The notes under the pieces were generated by a model that saw nothing but the letters and a program-made list of their open reading frames with translations, was not told the DNA's origin and searched no databases. Shown one piece after another: positions 8,317-17,509 of a DNA stretch of 64,000 bases. This DNA is from Peribacillus faecalis (GTDB lineage Bacteria; Bacillota; Bacilli; Bacillales; DSM-1321): NCBI RefSeq assembly GCF_014712675.1, contig NZ_JACXSI010000004.1:1-64000 (forward strand), written 5' to 3'. The number at the start of each line of letters is the position of its first letter. The stretch's first letter is position 1. Position numbers and translations under genes: made by a program.

Positions 8317-9614
8317 CTATAATTCCACCTTTTCTGAACGATTTTCTACACCCGTCACCAGTGACCACAATCCTGAGCTCTTCGTTTGTAATAATAATTC
8401 TGTCAGTACTGTTTCCCAGTCCCCAGTCAGTCTCCGTACCGTATTCATCCCTCCATGCCCTTAATCTGCGCGTGCTATGGTGAAGTGTATGCTCGTGTGT
8501 GAATCCGATTGCCGCCAACACTTGGTGTGCTATTGCGCTTGCCTTTCCGGCCGCTTCATTCACCCTCACTTTCGCTAAAGCGATTTCCTTAGAAAAAGGA
8601 TTCCCTCCATATGAGGTCGCCGCATATTCGGCCGCAATTCCCGCCGCGGCAACTTCGCCTGCTAACAATGCCAGTTGTTGTTGGACAACCTGAAAACGGT
8701 GTAGTGGTCTGGCAAATTGCTCGCGCCCTTTCGCATAATTGACCGCCAATTCAAGTATGCGCTCAAGCGCACCGGCCATCATTACAGTCCTGGTCAACGC
8801 TCCCAAGTACCGTAGTTTTTTTTCCGTTTGCTTCTTTTGAACAGAAATCAGCTGTCCATTTTCTACAAAAACGTTGCAGAAGTATACTTCATCTCTCGCT
8901 TCACCGGCTAAATTTTGGCCGTGTTTCATTTCGGCTTTCTTTAAATCAAGCAATATTGCTATCTCCCCTGTCAATACCAGCAGTTTTTGTGCAAATCGCG
9001 CATAAGGCACATCTTTAAGCGTTCCGGAGATCAAGAAGCCGTTTTCTTTTTTCTCGAGTTGCAATTTTTCATCCGAACAGGATACTGTGACAATCTCTTC
9101 AGTCACCTGTTCACCAATGTCCTTCAGCAACCAGTTAACGATATACACTTCGGCAAGCGGAAAGAGGGGCCGAATATTTACCGGCAAGACGTAAAATGCT
9201 GAAGGCATCCTCAAAATCTCCGCCGCTCCCGCCTAATGATTCCGGGATACCTGCTTTTGTGAGACCGTTTTCACGAAAGGCCGTCCATAATGGGTCCGGC
9301 CATATGCCGTATTCTTCCATATTAATAACTTCCTTTGTTGCTTGCTTCTCCAGTATTTTAATAGTCGTTTCGTTGTATATCGCTCAATCTCCGAATGTTC
9401 ATGTCCCCCATATTTCGTCGGCCAAGTCATTCCAATCCACCCTTTTTCCCCGAGCTTTTGAGATAATTCTGGTGAATAGTCGCTAAGCCAGCAATCGCAT
9501 TTCGGCTCAAACGTTCCGGCTTCTATTTCCAGCTGTATAAACTCCCGAACTTCCATTCTCAATTCATCGTGTTTATCTGTAAGCTGAACTGTCCGGTATT
9601 TGCAATGTCTTCAT
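8317..9614 (-). pseudogene. Decayed fusion of two acyl-CoA dehydrogenase genes
   Basis: The region encodes the N-terminus of one acyl-CoA dehydrogenase (MKTLQIPD, then VQLTDKHDELRMEVREF and GWIGMTWPTKYGGHEHSEIERY) joined at about 9375-9390 to a second one from near its residue 10 (LEKQATKEVINMEEYGIW, then GLTKAGIPESLGGSGGD). The second runs to its conserved end (RLRAWRDEYGTETDW). Reading needs frame changes near 9577 (start of the first gene), 9158-9169 (SAP to PLAEVY) and 8411-8428 (near the C-terminus, after which WETVLTELLLQ restores the proper end and the stop next to the hydratase ATG). Most of the first enzyme, roughly 300 residues, is missing. The ancestral pair was probably a two-subunit acyl-CoA dehydrogenase. 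A GGGGGG site precedes ATG 9614. Confidence 0.85.
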
Positions 9615-9754
9615 TAAAATCCCCCCATATCATCATTTTCTGTTTACCACTTATTCTAATGGTATTTTTTTACATAAACAATCTATAAACTTATAATGGT
9701 TCTTTTGACTCTAATTCTCAAAAAATATGAATTAATATAAATATGGCATTATTA

Positions 9755-9783
9755 TTGACCTATAAAAAAATACATGCTATCAT
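9755..9783 (+). promoter_or_regulatory. Sigma-A promoter of the glycine riboswitch leader
   Basis: TTGACC (-35), 17 nt, TATCAT (-10). The predicted start is near 9790, about 35 nt before the ghost-aptamer hairpin. Confidence 0.65.
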
Positions 9784-9823
9784 TCGTTTATTATTTTATT
9801 AATATAGCTTAGTAGCGATGAAT

Positions 9824-9922
9824 GCCGTGGATAAAACTATGGCAGGAGCAGCTTCTGGAGAGACTGTACGATATGTGCAGCGCCGAAGGATTCACAATCT
9901 CAGGCAAAAGGACAGAAGAATA
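9824..9922 (+). promoter_or_regulatory. Glycine riboswitch, single aptamer with 5' ghost hairpin
   Basis: The P1 stem is CTTCTG (from 9852) with CAGAAG (ending 9918). Inside it are the conserved GGAGAG, GCGCCGAAGG and the CTCAGGCAAAAGGACAG end of the glycine aptamer. Upstream, GCCGTGG (9824-9830) pairs with CTATGGC (9837-9843) through G-U pairs, the expected ghost-aptamer helix of singleton glycine riboswitches. A terminator at 9956-9986 and the glycine-type permease gene follow. Singletons in front of transporters are usually OFF switches, so import is probably reduced when glycine is high (inference). Confidence 0.88.
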
Positions 9923-9955
9923 ACGAATAAAACATTGTTATTCTCGCCCTTAGAT

Positions 9956-9986
9956 GAGATTGGATAAAGTCCAATCTCTTTTTTAT
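9956..9986 (+). terminator. Riboswitch-controlled terminator
   Basis: GAGATTGG and CCAATCTC form an 8-bp stem with a 7-nt loop, then six T. It lies between the glycine aptamer and the permease ribosome site. Confidence 0.85.
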
Positions 9987-10012
9987 TTGAAGAAAAAATG
10001 GAGGGAAGAGCA

Positions 10013-11401
10013 ATGGCTGCTCAAGAATTAAAACGCGATTTAAAAAATCGCCATGTTCAATTAATCGCAATCGGTGGAACAATCGGAACAGGATTATTTT
10101 TAGGTTCCGGAAAGTCGATCCATATGGCTGGTCCATCGATCATTTTCGCTTATCTTATTATTGGTGTCGCTCTTTTTTTCGTGATGAGAGCATTAGGTGA
10201 ATTATTGCTGTCTAACAGCGGTTATTCATCCTTTACGGATTTCGCCGCTGAATATATTGGTCCATGGGCCGGATTTGTAACCGGCTGGACATATTGGTTT
10301 TGCTGGATAATGACAGCAATGGCCGACATTATCGCAGTCGGCATGTACATGCAATATTGGTTTGATATACCGCAATGGATACCGGCAATTGCCTGTCTTG
10401 TCATTTTGCTTGGCTTGAATTTACTGACGGTTAAACTATTTGGCGAATTGGAATTTTGGTTTGCAATTATTAAAGTCGTAACAATTGTCACCTTAATCGT
10501 TGTAGGTATCATGATGATTGTCATCGGATTTAAAACAGATACCGGAACAGCTGCTTTATCAAATATTTGGAGCTTTGACGGCATGTTTCCGAACGGTGCA
10601 TCCGGCTTCCTGTTCTCGCTTCAGCTTGTCGTGTTTTCCTTTGTCGGAGTTGAGTTAGTTGGTGTAACAGCTGCTGAAACAGCCAATCCAAAGAAAAACA
10701 TACCATCAGCCATCAATAAAATTCCGATGCGTATTTTGTTATTTTACGTCGGTGCTTTGGCTGTTATATTGTGCATTAACCCTTGGAATCAGTTGGATGC
10801 TTCCAGCAGCCCGTTTGTAGAAGTGTTCACTTTAATCGGTATTCCTGTCGCTGCCGGCATCATCAATTTCGTCGTGTTAACATCCGCTGCTTCTGCTTGC
10901 AACAGCGGTTTGTTCTCAACAAGCCGCATGCTGTTTACATTAAGCAAAGATGAGAATGCTCCTTCTAAGCTGGCGAAATTAAATAGGCATGCCGTACCAA
11001 GCAATGCCTTATTCACATCGACAATCGTTGTATCAATCGGTGCTTTGCTGAGTAAGGTCATTCCGGAGCAAGCCTTTACGATTGTGACAACAATCAGCGC
11101 CATCTGCTTCATTTGGGTATGGAGCATGATCCTGATTTCTCACATCATTTATAAAAAAAGACGTCCGGACTTACATGCAAAATCAACATTCAAGGCTCCA
11201 TTAACACCGTTTATCAATTACGCTGTATTAGCGCTGTTTGCCTTCATTCTAATAGTCATGCTGTTCTCGGACGCGACACGACTGCCGCTTCTGCTGACGC
11301 CGATTTGGTTTGCTGTGCTAGTGGCACTGTATCAGTTTTATAAAAAAGACCGAAATGCTCTGCCTAATATAGAAATTGCCGAACATGTCTCGGCGAAATA
11401 A
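10013..11401 (+). CDS. cycA: D-serine/D-alanine/glycine-type permease (APC superfamily)
   Basis: A 462-aa amino-acid/proton symporter of the AAT family with about 12 membrane helices. The N-terminal LKNRHVQLIAIGGTIGTGLF and the LGSGKSIHMAGPS segment are the family signature. GVELVGVTAAETANPKKNIP (residues ~210-230) is the conserved AAT loop. The sequence is closest in pattern to CycA, and a glycine riboswitch in its leader fits glycine or alanine uptake. GGAGGG precedes ATG 10013, which is preferred to an in-frame ATG at 9998 that overlaps this ribosome site. It ends in a strong terminator and is monocistronic. Confidence 0.88.
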   Translation: MAAQELKRDLKNRHVQLIAIGGTIGTGLFLGSGKSIHMAGPSIIFAYLIIGVALFFVMRALGELLLSNSGYSSFTDFAAEYIGPWAGFVTGWTYWFCWIMTAMADIIAVGMYMQYWFDIPQWIPAIACLVILLGLNLLTVKLFGELEFWFAIIKVVTIVTLIVVGIMMIVIGFKTDTGTAALSNIWSFDGMFPNGASGFLFSLQLVVFSFVGVELVGVTAAETANPKKNIPSAINKIPMRILLFYVGALAVILCINPWNQLDASSSPFVEVFTLIGIPVAAGIINFVVLTSAASACNSGLFSTSRMLFTLSKDENAPSKLAKLNRHAVPSNALFTSTIVVSIGALLSKVIPEQAFTIVTTISAICFIWVWSMILISHIIYKKRRPDLHAKSTFKAPLTPFINYAVLALFAFILIVMLFSDATRLPLLLTPIWFAVLVALYQFYKKDRNALPNIEIAEHVSAK

Positions 11402-11409
11402 TCAACAGT

Positions 11410-11441
11410 AAGGCTTGAACGTATATTGTTCAAGCCTTTTT
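11410..11441 (+). terminator. Terminator after cycA
   Basis: AAGGCTTGAAC, a 7-nt loop and GTTCAAGCCTT, followed by T. Confidence 0.9.
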
Positions 11442-11480
11442 GCATGAATGTAGATATTTTTAGAATTGTTAAAAAACTTA

Positions 11481-11509
11481 TTGACTACACCTATTATCTG
11501 TTATATATT
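11481..11509 (+). promoter_or_regulatory. Sigma-A promoter of the 44-aa gene
   Basis: TTGACT, a 17-nt spacer and TATATT, located 47 nt upstream of the ATG at 11556. Confidence 0.75.
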
Positions 11510-11555
11510 ATTTTTAGTTAAATAAATTTGTTCTATAACAGAAAGGGAGATTAAC

Positions 11556-11690
11556 ATGTATCAACAAGCTTATGAGTGTTACACAACAATTTGTGAAAAA
11601 TATGATATGGAGTCAGTAAACTTCCAAGACTTCATCACTTATTTAACGGAGGAACAGCTAATCGCCTACAGTAATTTAGACCAATACTAA
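11556..11690 (+). CDS. Small hypothetical protein, 44 aa
   Basis: A complete small gene: a near-consensus promoter at 11481-11509, GAAAGGGAGA before the ATG, 44 codons and a terminator at 11742. The peptide is acidic and rich in Tyr and Gln (it begins MYQQAYECYTT and ends IAYSNLDQY), with no membrane segment. The Leu-Thr-Glu-Glu-Gln-Leu segment near residue 31 suggests a helical hairpin. No family is recognised. The complete transcription unit makes expression likely. Confidence 0.65.
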   Translation: MYQQAYECYTTICEKYDMESVNFQDFITYLTEEQLIAYSNLDQY

Positions 11691-11741
11691 TTTGCAAAGG
11701 ATGTGATTCATACGGAGCTCACAGTCGCAGTCAAATAGAAG

Positions 11742-11778
11742 CCCTGCTCGTTTTATATACGAAAACAAGCAGGGTTTT
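11742..11778. terminator. Bidirectional terminator
   Basis: CCCTGCT-GTTTT and AAAAC-AGCAGGG form a long stem with one mismatch, and T runs are available on both strands. It serves the 44-aa gene on plus and the thiolase operon on minus. Confidence 0.8.
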
Positions 11779-11785
11779 GTAATGT

Positions 11786-13012
11786 TTAAAGCCCAATTAC
11801 AAAGCACACTACCGTCGTTGTGCTGCCGCCTATGTTCAATGTCGCAAAAGTTTTCGCTCCCTCTACCTGATAATTCTCCGCTTTTCCCGTCACTTGCTTA
11901 AAAGCGTCCAACAACATCCGCACCCCGGTCGCACCTACAGGATGCCCGCTACCGATTAGGCCTCCGCTCGGGTTAATAGGCAGCTTCCCGCCAAACTCAA
12001 TTGTGCCATCCTCAATCGCCCGCCAGCTTGCTCCCGGCTCCGTCAATCCAAAATGATCAATCACCATATATTCCGTAATCGTAAAGCAATCATGCAATTC
12101 TATGCCGTCAATTTGTTCAACAGCTGCAATATGGGCCCTTTTGAACGCATCTTGAATTGCTTGGCGAACATGCGGGAAAACGTAGGCACTTTCTGAACTT
12201 CGTTTCAGCTTATCCGCTAATAGCATTGGTGCTGTCCGATGTCCCCACCCCTTTATAAATGGAATTTGTTCGATTGTCATGCCATTTCTTTTTGCATATT
12301 GCGCAGCAAACCTTTCCGACGCCAAAAATATCGCCGCTCCGCCATCCGTCGTTCTGCCGCAATCATTTTTCCTGATGAGTCCTTCGACAACCGGATTGCA
12401 AGCATCGTCATTGGTAAAATTATTGGCATCCTGCTGCCAGTTTCTCGTTTGTGCGAGCGGATTTCTTTTCGCATTGGTTAAATTAATTTCGGCAATTTTG
12501 CCAAGATGTTCATATTGAATGCCATAGCGCTCATCATAGAAATCAACGAGCTGACTGAAAAGGTACGGCCACGGAAATTCTGCTTCCTGAGCTTCTCTCC
12601 CAACCCAGCTGGCCGCTCCTAAATATTCAGCCGCTTTTCTAGTCGATACATTTTTCATCTGTTCGACACCCAAAACACAAACTAAGTCATAGCGCCCTGC
12701 CTCAATATCGGCCGCGCCAGATAAAAGCGCAATGCTGCCCGAGGCGCAAGCTGCTTCATGTCGTGAAGTTGGAATCGTTGACAAATCCGGATGAATCGAT
12801 GCAAATAAACCGCCTAACTGCCCTTGACCGGTAAATAACTCGCCGGCAAAATTGCCGATATGGGCCGCCTCTACTTCACTTGGCAAAATTTGAACGGATG
12901 TAAGCGCCTGGATCGTCGTTTCTTTCATTAATCGAAATAACGCATCCTCTCCGCTCCACTTCTGAGAAAAATCAGTTTGATAGCCTCCTAGCACATATAC
13001 TTTCGACATCAT
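11786..13012 (-). CDS. Thiolase, SCP2/lipid-transfer type
   Basis: A 408-aa thiolase-fold acyltransferase, last gene of the sigma-54 operon. The acyl-accepting Cys89 lies in EAACASGS. HDCFTITEYM near residue 307 and NPSGGLIGSGHPVGATG near 345 are typical of the SCP-x/ThiI-like thiolase branch, which lacks the C-terminal CxG motif of classical thiolases. It probably cleaves a 3-oxoacyl-CoA with an unusual side chain. It begins 15 nt downstream of the previous thiolase, so the two are co-transcribed and may act on different intermediates or as partners. Confidence 0.82.
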   Translation of the reverse strand: MMSKVYVLGGYQTDFSQKWSGEDALFRLMKETTIQALTSVQILPSEVEAAHIGNFAGELFTGQGQLGGLFASIHPDLSTIPTSRHEAACASGSIALLSGAADIEAGRYDLVCVLGVEQMKNVSTRKAAEYLGAASWVGREAQEAEFPWPYLFSQLVDFYDERYGIQYEHLGKIAEINLTNAKRNPLAQTRNWQQDANNFTNDDACNPVVEGLIRKNDCGRTTDGGAAIFLASERFAAQYAKRNGMTIEQIPFIKGWGHRTAPMLLADKLKRSSESAYVFPHVRQAIQDAFKRAHIAAVEQIDGIELHDCFTITEYMVIDHFGLTEPGASWRAIEDGTIEFGGKLPINPSGGLIGSGHPVGATGVRMLLDAFKQVTGKAENYQVEGAKTFATLNIGGSTTTVVCFVIGL

Positions 13013-13027
13013 TCCTGCACCACCTAT

Positions 13028-14194
13028 CTACACTCTTTCAATCAGCATTGCCGTACCGACTCCGGCACCTCCGCTCATAGCGACAATACCTGTTTTCAGC
13101 TCTCTCCGTTCCAATTCATCCAATAATGTCATCGTCATCATCGCACCTGTTGCGCCTAAAGCATGCCCCATCGCAATAACGCCTCCGTTAGTATTGAGCT
13201 TTTCAATCGGGATGTCGAATTTCTCCTTATATTGCAAAACAGTCGCCGCATATGCCTCATAGACTTCAAATAAATCAATTTCGTCCGGTGATCGATTTAC
13301 TTCTTTTAATAAGCGTATAGTCGCCTCTTCTCCGCCATTCAGCAAAAGCGGATCAGTGCTGACGTTAACTGCATGAACAATGCGTGCTCTCGGCTTTAAA
13401 CCCGCTTCTTCTCCTGCTCGCTTACCCGAGATCGGCAATAATGCCGCTCCATCGGCCAAGACAGGCGAATTGCCGGGGTGGTGATAGTGTATAATTCCCT
13501 TGCCAAACGGCTGAATACGGCTTTCCCACATTTGCCGTTTATCTTCATTAAATGTTGAAGATAAATGTTCCATACTTTCAACTGTCATACCTAGGCGGAT
13601 GCATTCATCTTCACTTAATGATGGAAGTGACACCATTGATTTTAAAAAGCAGCCTTGCTTCGTTGCTGAGGCTGCGCGCTCGTGAGAATGACAGGCATAC
13701 TCATCCAGTTGTTGCCTGGAATAGTCATTGTTCGATGCCATTAAATCAGCCGACAGACCAATTGGAATAAATTTCGTTTTCTCGCTGATCACCGGGTCGG
13801 CAAACCACGGACCATGATCAGAGAACATCGGAACGAGAGAGCAGCTTTCCACACCGCCAGCGAGCACAAAATCACCGATTCCGCTATTCACCTTCGCAGC
13901 AGCCAACAAAATGGCATCAAGACCGGATGTGCAATAGCGGTTTACCGTCATCCCAGGAACACTTTCCGGATAGCCAGCTACGAGCAAAGCCGTTTTGGCA
14001 ATATTCGCTCCTTGCAAATTCGTTTGCGTCACACAACCTAAAATGACATCATTCACTTTATCTATCAATCTGCTATCTTCGCGCAAACGCTGCAAAAGAG
14101 GCAACAGCAGCTCAATCGGCGCTACATCCTTCAATGACCCTTTTCTGAAAGCGCCTCTCGGTGTGCGCACTGTATTAAAAATATAGGCCTCCAT
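13028..14194 (-). CDS. Acetyl-CoA acyltransferase-like thiolase with altered second catalytic motif
   Basis: A 388-aa classical thiolase. Cys88 in NRYCTSGL is the acyl-accepting residue and GGVIAMGHALGATG near residue 337 carries the active-site His. The C-terminal motif, where a Cys acts as general base in FadA/AtoB enzymes (CxGGGxG), reads AMSGGAGVG here, placing Ser374 at the Cys position. This would weaken thiolysis or shift specificity if the alignment is right. It sits 6 nt from the ligase stop upstream and 15 nt from the next thiolase. It probably releases acetyl-CoA from the activated catabolite. Confidence 0.82.
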   Translation of the reverse strand: MEAYIFNTVRTPRGAFRKGSLKDVAPIELLLPLLQRLREDSRLIDKVNDVILGCVTQTNLQGANIAKTALLVAGYPESVPGMTVNRYCTSGLDAILLAAAKVNSGIGDFVLAGGVESCSLVPMFSDHGPWFADPVISEKTKFIPIGLSADLMASNNDYSRQQLDEYACHSHERAASATKQGCFLKSMVSLPSLSEDECIRLGMTVESMEHLSSTFNEDKRQMWESRIQPFGKGIIHYHHPGNSPVLADGAALLPISGKRAGEEAGLKPRARIVHAVNVSTDPLLLNGGEEATIRLLKEVNRSPDEIDLFEVYEAYAATVLQYKEKFDIPIEKLNTNGGVIAMGHALGATGAMMTMTLLDELERRELKTGIVAMSGGAGVGTAMLIERV

Positions 14195-14200
14195 AATCCG

Positions 14201-15910
14201 CTATACCAGCTCCACTTTCAAATCTTCTTTTAAGCGGTATTTCAGCACTTTGCCAACCGGGTTCCGAGGCAGCGCATCAACAATAATGACCTTTTCAGGA
14301 ATTTTATAAGAAGCGATTTGACTGTTCTTCAAAAAGGCTGTTACAACATCCTTCGTAACCGTTTCATTGGCTGCCGGAACGATGCAGGCACATGCTCTTT
14401 CTCCGTAAATTTCGCAAGGATATCCGATAACAGCGACTTCAGCAATTTTTGGATGCGCTTGCAAAATATTTTCCAATTCATCCGGTGACACCTTTGAACC
14501 GCCTCTAATGATAATGTCCTTCAGACGGCCGACGACCCGGTAGTAAGCACTTAGTTCCCCTTCTCCGGCAATTTCGAACAAATCGCCCGTACGGAAAAAA
14601 CCGTCTTCATCAAAGACGCCAAGCTGATTATCATGATCTCCCCAATAGCCGGCAAAAACACCGGCACCGCGAATCCATAGCTCACCCGGATGATTGGCTT
14701 CAGTAATGATCTCTCCCGTTTCAAAATCGACTAATTTGCTTTCCATCTTATCGGCAATCCGAACATCCCAGTCAAATCCTGCTACACCGAAACGTGGGAA
14801 GTACTTGGCGCGGATTTCAGGGTCAGGAATGGCGCTTGGTCCGCTAATAAACGAAGAACCTTCATTCGAGGCAAAGTAATTTATTATATCGATGTTGTGA
14901 TCTTCTTTCCAGCCCTTCACCATCCACGGCGAAAGCGGTGCAGAACCTGAGCCGATTGCACGAACCGTACTTAAATTGATTTTTGAGAGCAGCTCTTTAT
15001 TTTTCAGTAGCTGATTCAATAATGGAGGTGGAGCGAGTGTATACGTGATTTTCTCAATCGCGATTTGCTGGAAAAACACTTGAAGATCAAACGGATGATG
15101 AAGAACGACCTTCATGCCGAGCATGAGCCATGGATATAATGTTCCGGCAATGCCTGCCATATTGATTAATGGAAAAGTATTCAGCTGCAGCTCATCCTTC
15201 GTCAACCTTGCTCCGTCGATGACGCCAGTTGCTGAAAAAAGCCACTCGTTATGGCTTCTCGGAACAGCTTTTGGCGTGCCGGTCGTACCTGATGTCCAGC
15301 AAAGCGTAAAAATATCATTTGCTGTGACACCGATTTTTACTTCCTGAAGAAGTTCTGCATTTCGGATTGTGCGTTTTTCGATATTTTGCAATGAAAGCAC
15401 ATGTTCATGCTCCGCCGCATCCCATGTATAAACCTGTTTAACCGTCGGCATCTGCTCAAGCAAATTTACGTACATCTCTGTATATTTACGTTCATTAATG
15501 ACATTCGTTGTGATAATGGCCTTTGCTTCGACTTTATTCGTCAACTGTTCGACTTCATACTCTCGGTATTGCACAGGAAACGGGCAAGCAATCGCTCCAA
15601 TTTTTGCAAGCGCCAAAAACGAAAGGATTAGCTCGGAAATATTCGGCAAATGCAAGATGACGATATCATCTTTTTCTATACCGTTCTCCATCAAATAATC
15701 AGCGAGCTGATCGGACTGCTTCCCAATATCAGAGAACGTATAACGCTTCTGCTCGATGCCGCAAATCGCTTGCTTATTCATTGGATCGACTAGCGCTTCT
15801 TTATCAGCATCCTTTTTAACCCGCTCCAATAAAAAGTCGGTAATCTTCTGCTCACCCCACCAGCCTTTTTCGGTATAGTCCTTTATTTTTTCAGCAGAGG
15901 CTAATATCAT
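14201..15910 (-). CDS. Acyl/aryl-CoA ligase (class I adenylate-forming)
   Basis: A 569-aa AMP-binding enzyme that activates a carboxylic acid to its CoA thioester. TSGTTGTPKAVPRSH near residue 205 is the P-loop motif A3, YFASNEGSSF near 340 is motif A5, DGFFRTGDL near 420 is A7, and GRLKDIIIRGGSKVSPDELE near 450 is the hinge. The catalytic lysine is in NPVGKVLKYRL near the C-terminus. The pattern is close to DhbE-like aryl ligases, so an aromatic acid is plausible, for example the acid formed after oxidation of a carotenoid-oxygenase aldehyde product (inference). It is the second gene of the sigma-54 operon. Confidence 0.85.
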   Translation of the reverse strand: MILASAEKIKDYTEKGWWGEQKITDFLLERVKKDADKEALVDPMNKQAICGIEQKRYTFSDIGKQSDQLADYLMENGIEKDDIVILHLPNISELILSFLALAKIGAIACPFPVQYREYEVEQLTNKVEAKAIITTNVINERKYTEMYVNLLEQMPTVKQVYTWDAAEHEHVLSLQNIEKRTIRNAELLQEVKIGVTANDIFTLCWTSGTTGTPKAVPRSHNEWLFSATGVIDGARLTKDELQLNTFPLINMAGIAGTLYPWLMLGMKVVLHHPFDLQVFFQQIAIEKITYTLAPPPLLNQLLKNKELLSKINLSTVRAIGSGSAPLSPWMVKGWKEDHNIDIINYFASNEGSSFISGPSAIPDPEIRAKYFPRFGVAGFDWDVRIADKMESKLVDFETGEIITEANHPGELWIRGAGVFAGYWGDHDNQLGVFDEDGFFRTGDLFEIAGEGELSAYYRVVGRLKDIIIRGGSKVSPDELENILQAHPKIAEVAVIGYPCEIYGERACACIVPAANETVTKDVVTAFLKNSQIASYKIPEKVIIVDALPRNPVGKVLKYRLKEDLKVELV

Positions 15911-15929
15911 TCATTCATCACTCCTTCAT

Positions 15930-17342
15930 TTATTTCAGTTTATATCCATCGACCCAGGTAGCATGGAAACCCATCGGCACTCTTTGTGGCAGTTCTAGAA
16001 CGGTAATCGGACCGATGTCAAAATGTTTGGCATCATAAATGAGCACTTCGGAGCGATCACGGAGCTCATCATATACATAAGTGACCAGATAACCGTCATC
16101 TTCATCAACGGCATTGTCTCTTGGCGCGAAGGCTGCTTCTGTTCCATTTCTTCCTTCTCCGAAAAAGTGCGTCTGCGAAGAACCGGTTTGCAAATCGTAT
16201 TTAACTAACCCGTTGAATTTTAATGTGAGTGTATTTTCAATCGTAACATTATACGCATATTTCGATGGACGCCCGGCATAGTGAAGATTCATCGTCGGGA
16301 ATTCGGAATTGCGGTCACAAAGCTCACCTTCCCGGACTTTGCCGGTTTTGAGATTAAACCTCCAATAATGAAGCTGGGCATCAAGACGCAAGAAAGATAG
16401 CATCCTTTCAATAGGACCATCCGTTTTCGATTCTGACGGCACCGGCTCCTTGACCCGGCAGCCAATGATGACAATTTCGTCTCCTTCCTCCCATGCATTG
16501 ACAACATGATAAATATAACAAGGGCTCGCTTCAAACCAACGAATTTGGCTATTATCTCCGTAGCGCGGCAAAATGCCGAATCGGCTTGGCAGCTCACGGA
16601 AAAATTTCACCTTATAACGGCCCTTCTTCACTGATTCCGGGTCATTGAAAAGCGGCAAATCCATTAAGATTGAATAGTTCTCCGTAATCGCCATATCATG
16701 AGGAAGGCGCGGGCCCGGCAAATCAATCGGCACAAGATGCTTCAGTTCGTTTTCTTTCGAAGTTACGCCATACATCATGTACGGATATATATTTCCATAA
16801 TCGAAGAAAATTAGCTCGCCTGTTTTTTCATCGACTTTAGAATGTGCCGATAAATTGCACGTCAACTGATCGTTGAATGTTTCGCCCCCAATTGTTTCTA
16901 ATGTTTTTGCATCGATACGGTACGGCTCCCCTGCCCGATACCAGAGACTTAACAAACTGTCGCCATGAAACACGACATCGGTGTTGGATGTATTTTTCAG
17001 GGGCTCATAGGATGGGTTTTTCCTCACATCCTCCAATAAACCGCCCCATATTGGACCGCCGTTCTTAACTTCTTCTTTAAAACCGCGCGTATTAATGTAG
17101 CGATTGCGGTAAATCGCCCGACCATTCTCAAAATAGACACCATGCAGCATTCCGTCACCATCAAACCAATGATAGCGTCCATTAGGTTCATATTTCGGAT
17201 TCGGACCATTCCGTATATAGGCTCCGTTTAAATCATCCGGTATTTTCCCTTCAATCGGCTTCAGCTCTTGTCCATCAATTTCTTGTTCGATAGGCGCATA
17301 CAGTTTTTCAGTCAAATACGGATTCACCTGTAATTGATGCAT
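15930..17342 (-). CDS. Carotenoid oxygenase family dioxygenase
   Basis: A 470-aa non-heme iron oxygenase of the RPE65/CCD superfamily. The four iron-binding histidines are His167 (LSAHSKV), His215 (RLPHDMA), His279 (YIYHVVNAW) and His460 (GFHATW), with the expected spacing of a seven-bladed propeller. The N-terminal GAYIRNGPNP and WFDGDGMLHG motifs are conserved. Bacterial members cleave apocarotenoids, stilbenes or isoeugenol-type alkenes, and the length fits the lignostilbene dioxygenase / isoeugenol monooxygenase range. As first gene of an operon with a CoA ligase and two thiolases, and under a sigma-54 promoter, it probably opens a phenylpropanoid or terpenoid catabolic pathway. GGGAGAA precedes the ATG. 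Confidence 0.88.
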   Translation of the reverse strand: MHQLQVNPYLTEKLYAPIEQEIDGQELKPIEGKIPDDLNGAYIRNGPNPKYEPNGRYHWFDGDGMLHGVYFENGRAIYRNRYINTRGFKEEVKNGGPIWGGLLEDVRKNPSYEPLKNTSNTDVVFHGDSLLSLWYRAGEPYRIDAKTLETIGGETFNDQLTCNLSAHSKVDEKTGELIFFDYGNIYPYMMYGVTSKENELKHLVPIDLPGPRLPHDMAITENYSILMDLPLFNDPESVKKGRYKVKFFRELPSRFGILPRYGDNSQIRWFEASPCYIYHVVNAWEEGDEIVIIGCRVKEPVPSESKTDGPIERMLSFLRLDAQLHYWRFNLKTGKVREGELCDRNSEFPTMNLHYAGRPSKYAYNVTIENTLTLKFNGLVKYDLQTGSSQTHFFGEGRNGTEAAFAPRDNAVDEDDGYLVTYVYDELRDRSEVLIYDAKHFDIGPITVLELPQRVPMGFHATWVDGYKLK

Positions 17343-17383
17343 CTTTAGTCAGTTCTCCCTTCGCATTGATACTAAAAGAATTA

Positions 17384-17399
17384 TGCAAGTTTGATGCCA
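17384..17399 (-). promoter_or_regulatory. Sigma-54 promoter of the carotenoid-oxygenase operon
   Basis: Minus strand TGGCAT-N5-TTGCA, compared with the consensus TGGCAC-N5-TTGCW. Both the GG at -24 and the GC at -12 are present at the correct spacing. It lies about 42 nt upstream of the oxygenase start. Confidence 0.82.
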
Positions 17400-17418
17400 G
17401 AAAAATTTGTTGAGATAA

Positions 17419-17442
17419 CTGGTTAAATATTGATTTAACAGG
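17419..17442. promoter_or_regulatory. Inverted repeat, possible enhancer-binding site
   Basis: CTGGTTAAAT, 4 nt, ATTTAACAGG, an inverted repeat with 8 of 10 positions matching. It lies 20 nt upstream of the sigma-54 -24 element, between the oxygenase operon and the divergent activator gene. This is closer than most upstream activating sequences, so it may instead be the activator's own operator. Confidence 0.4.
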
Positions 17443-17509
17443 CTTGCTTTTGCTGCTATGATGAAAATAGTAATCAAATGATGAAATAATGAATCAAAGG
17501 GTGATATTT

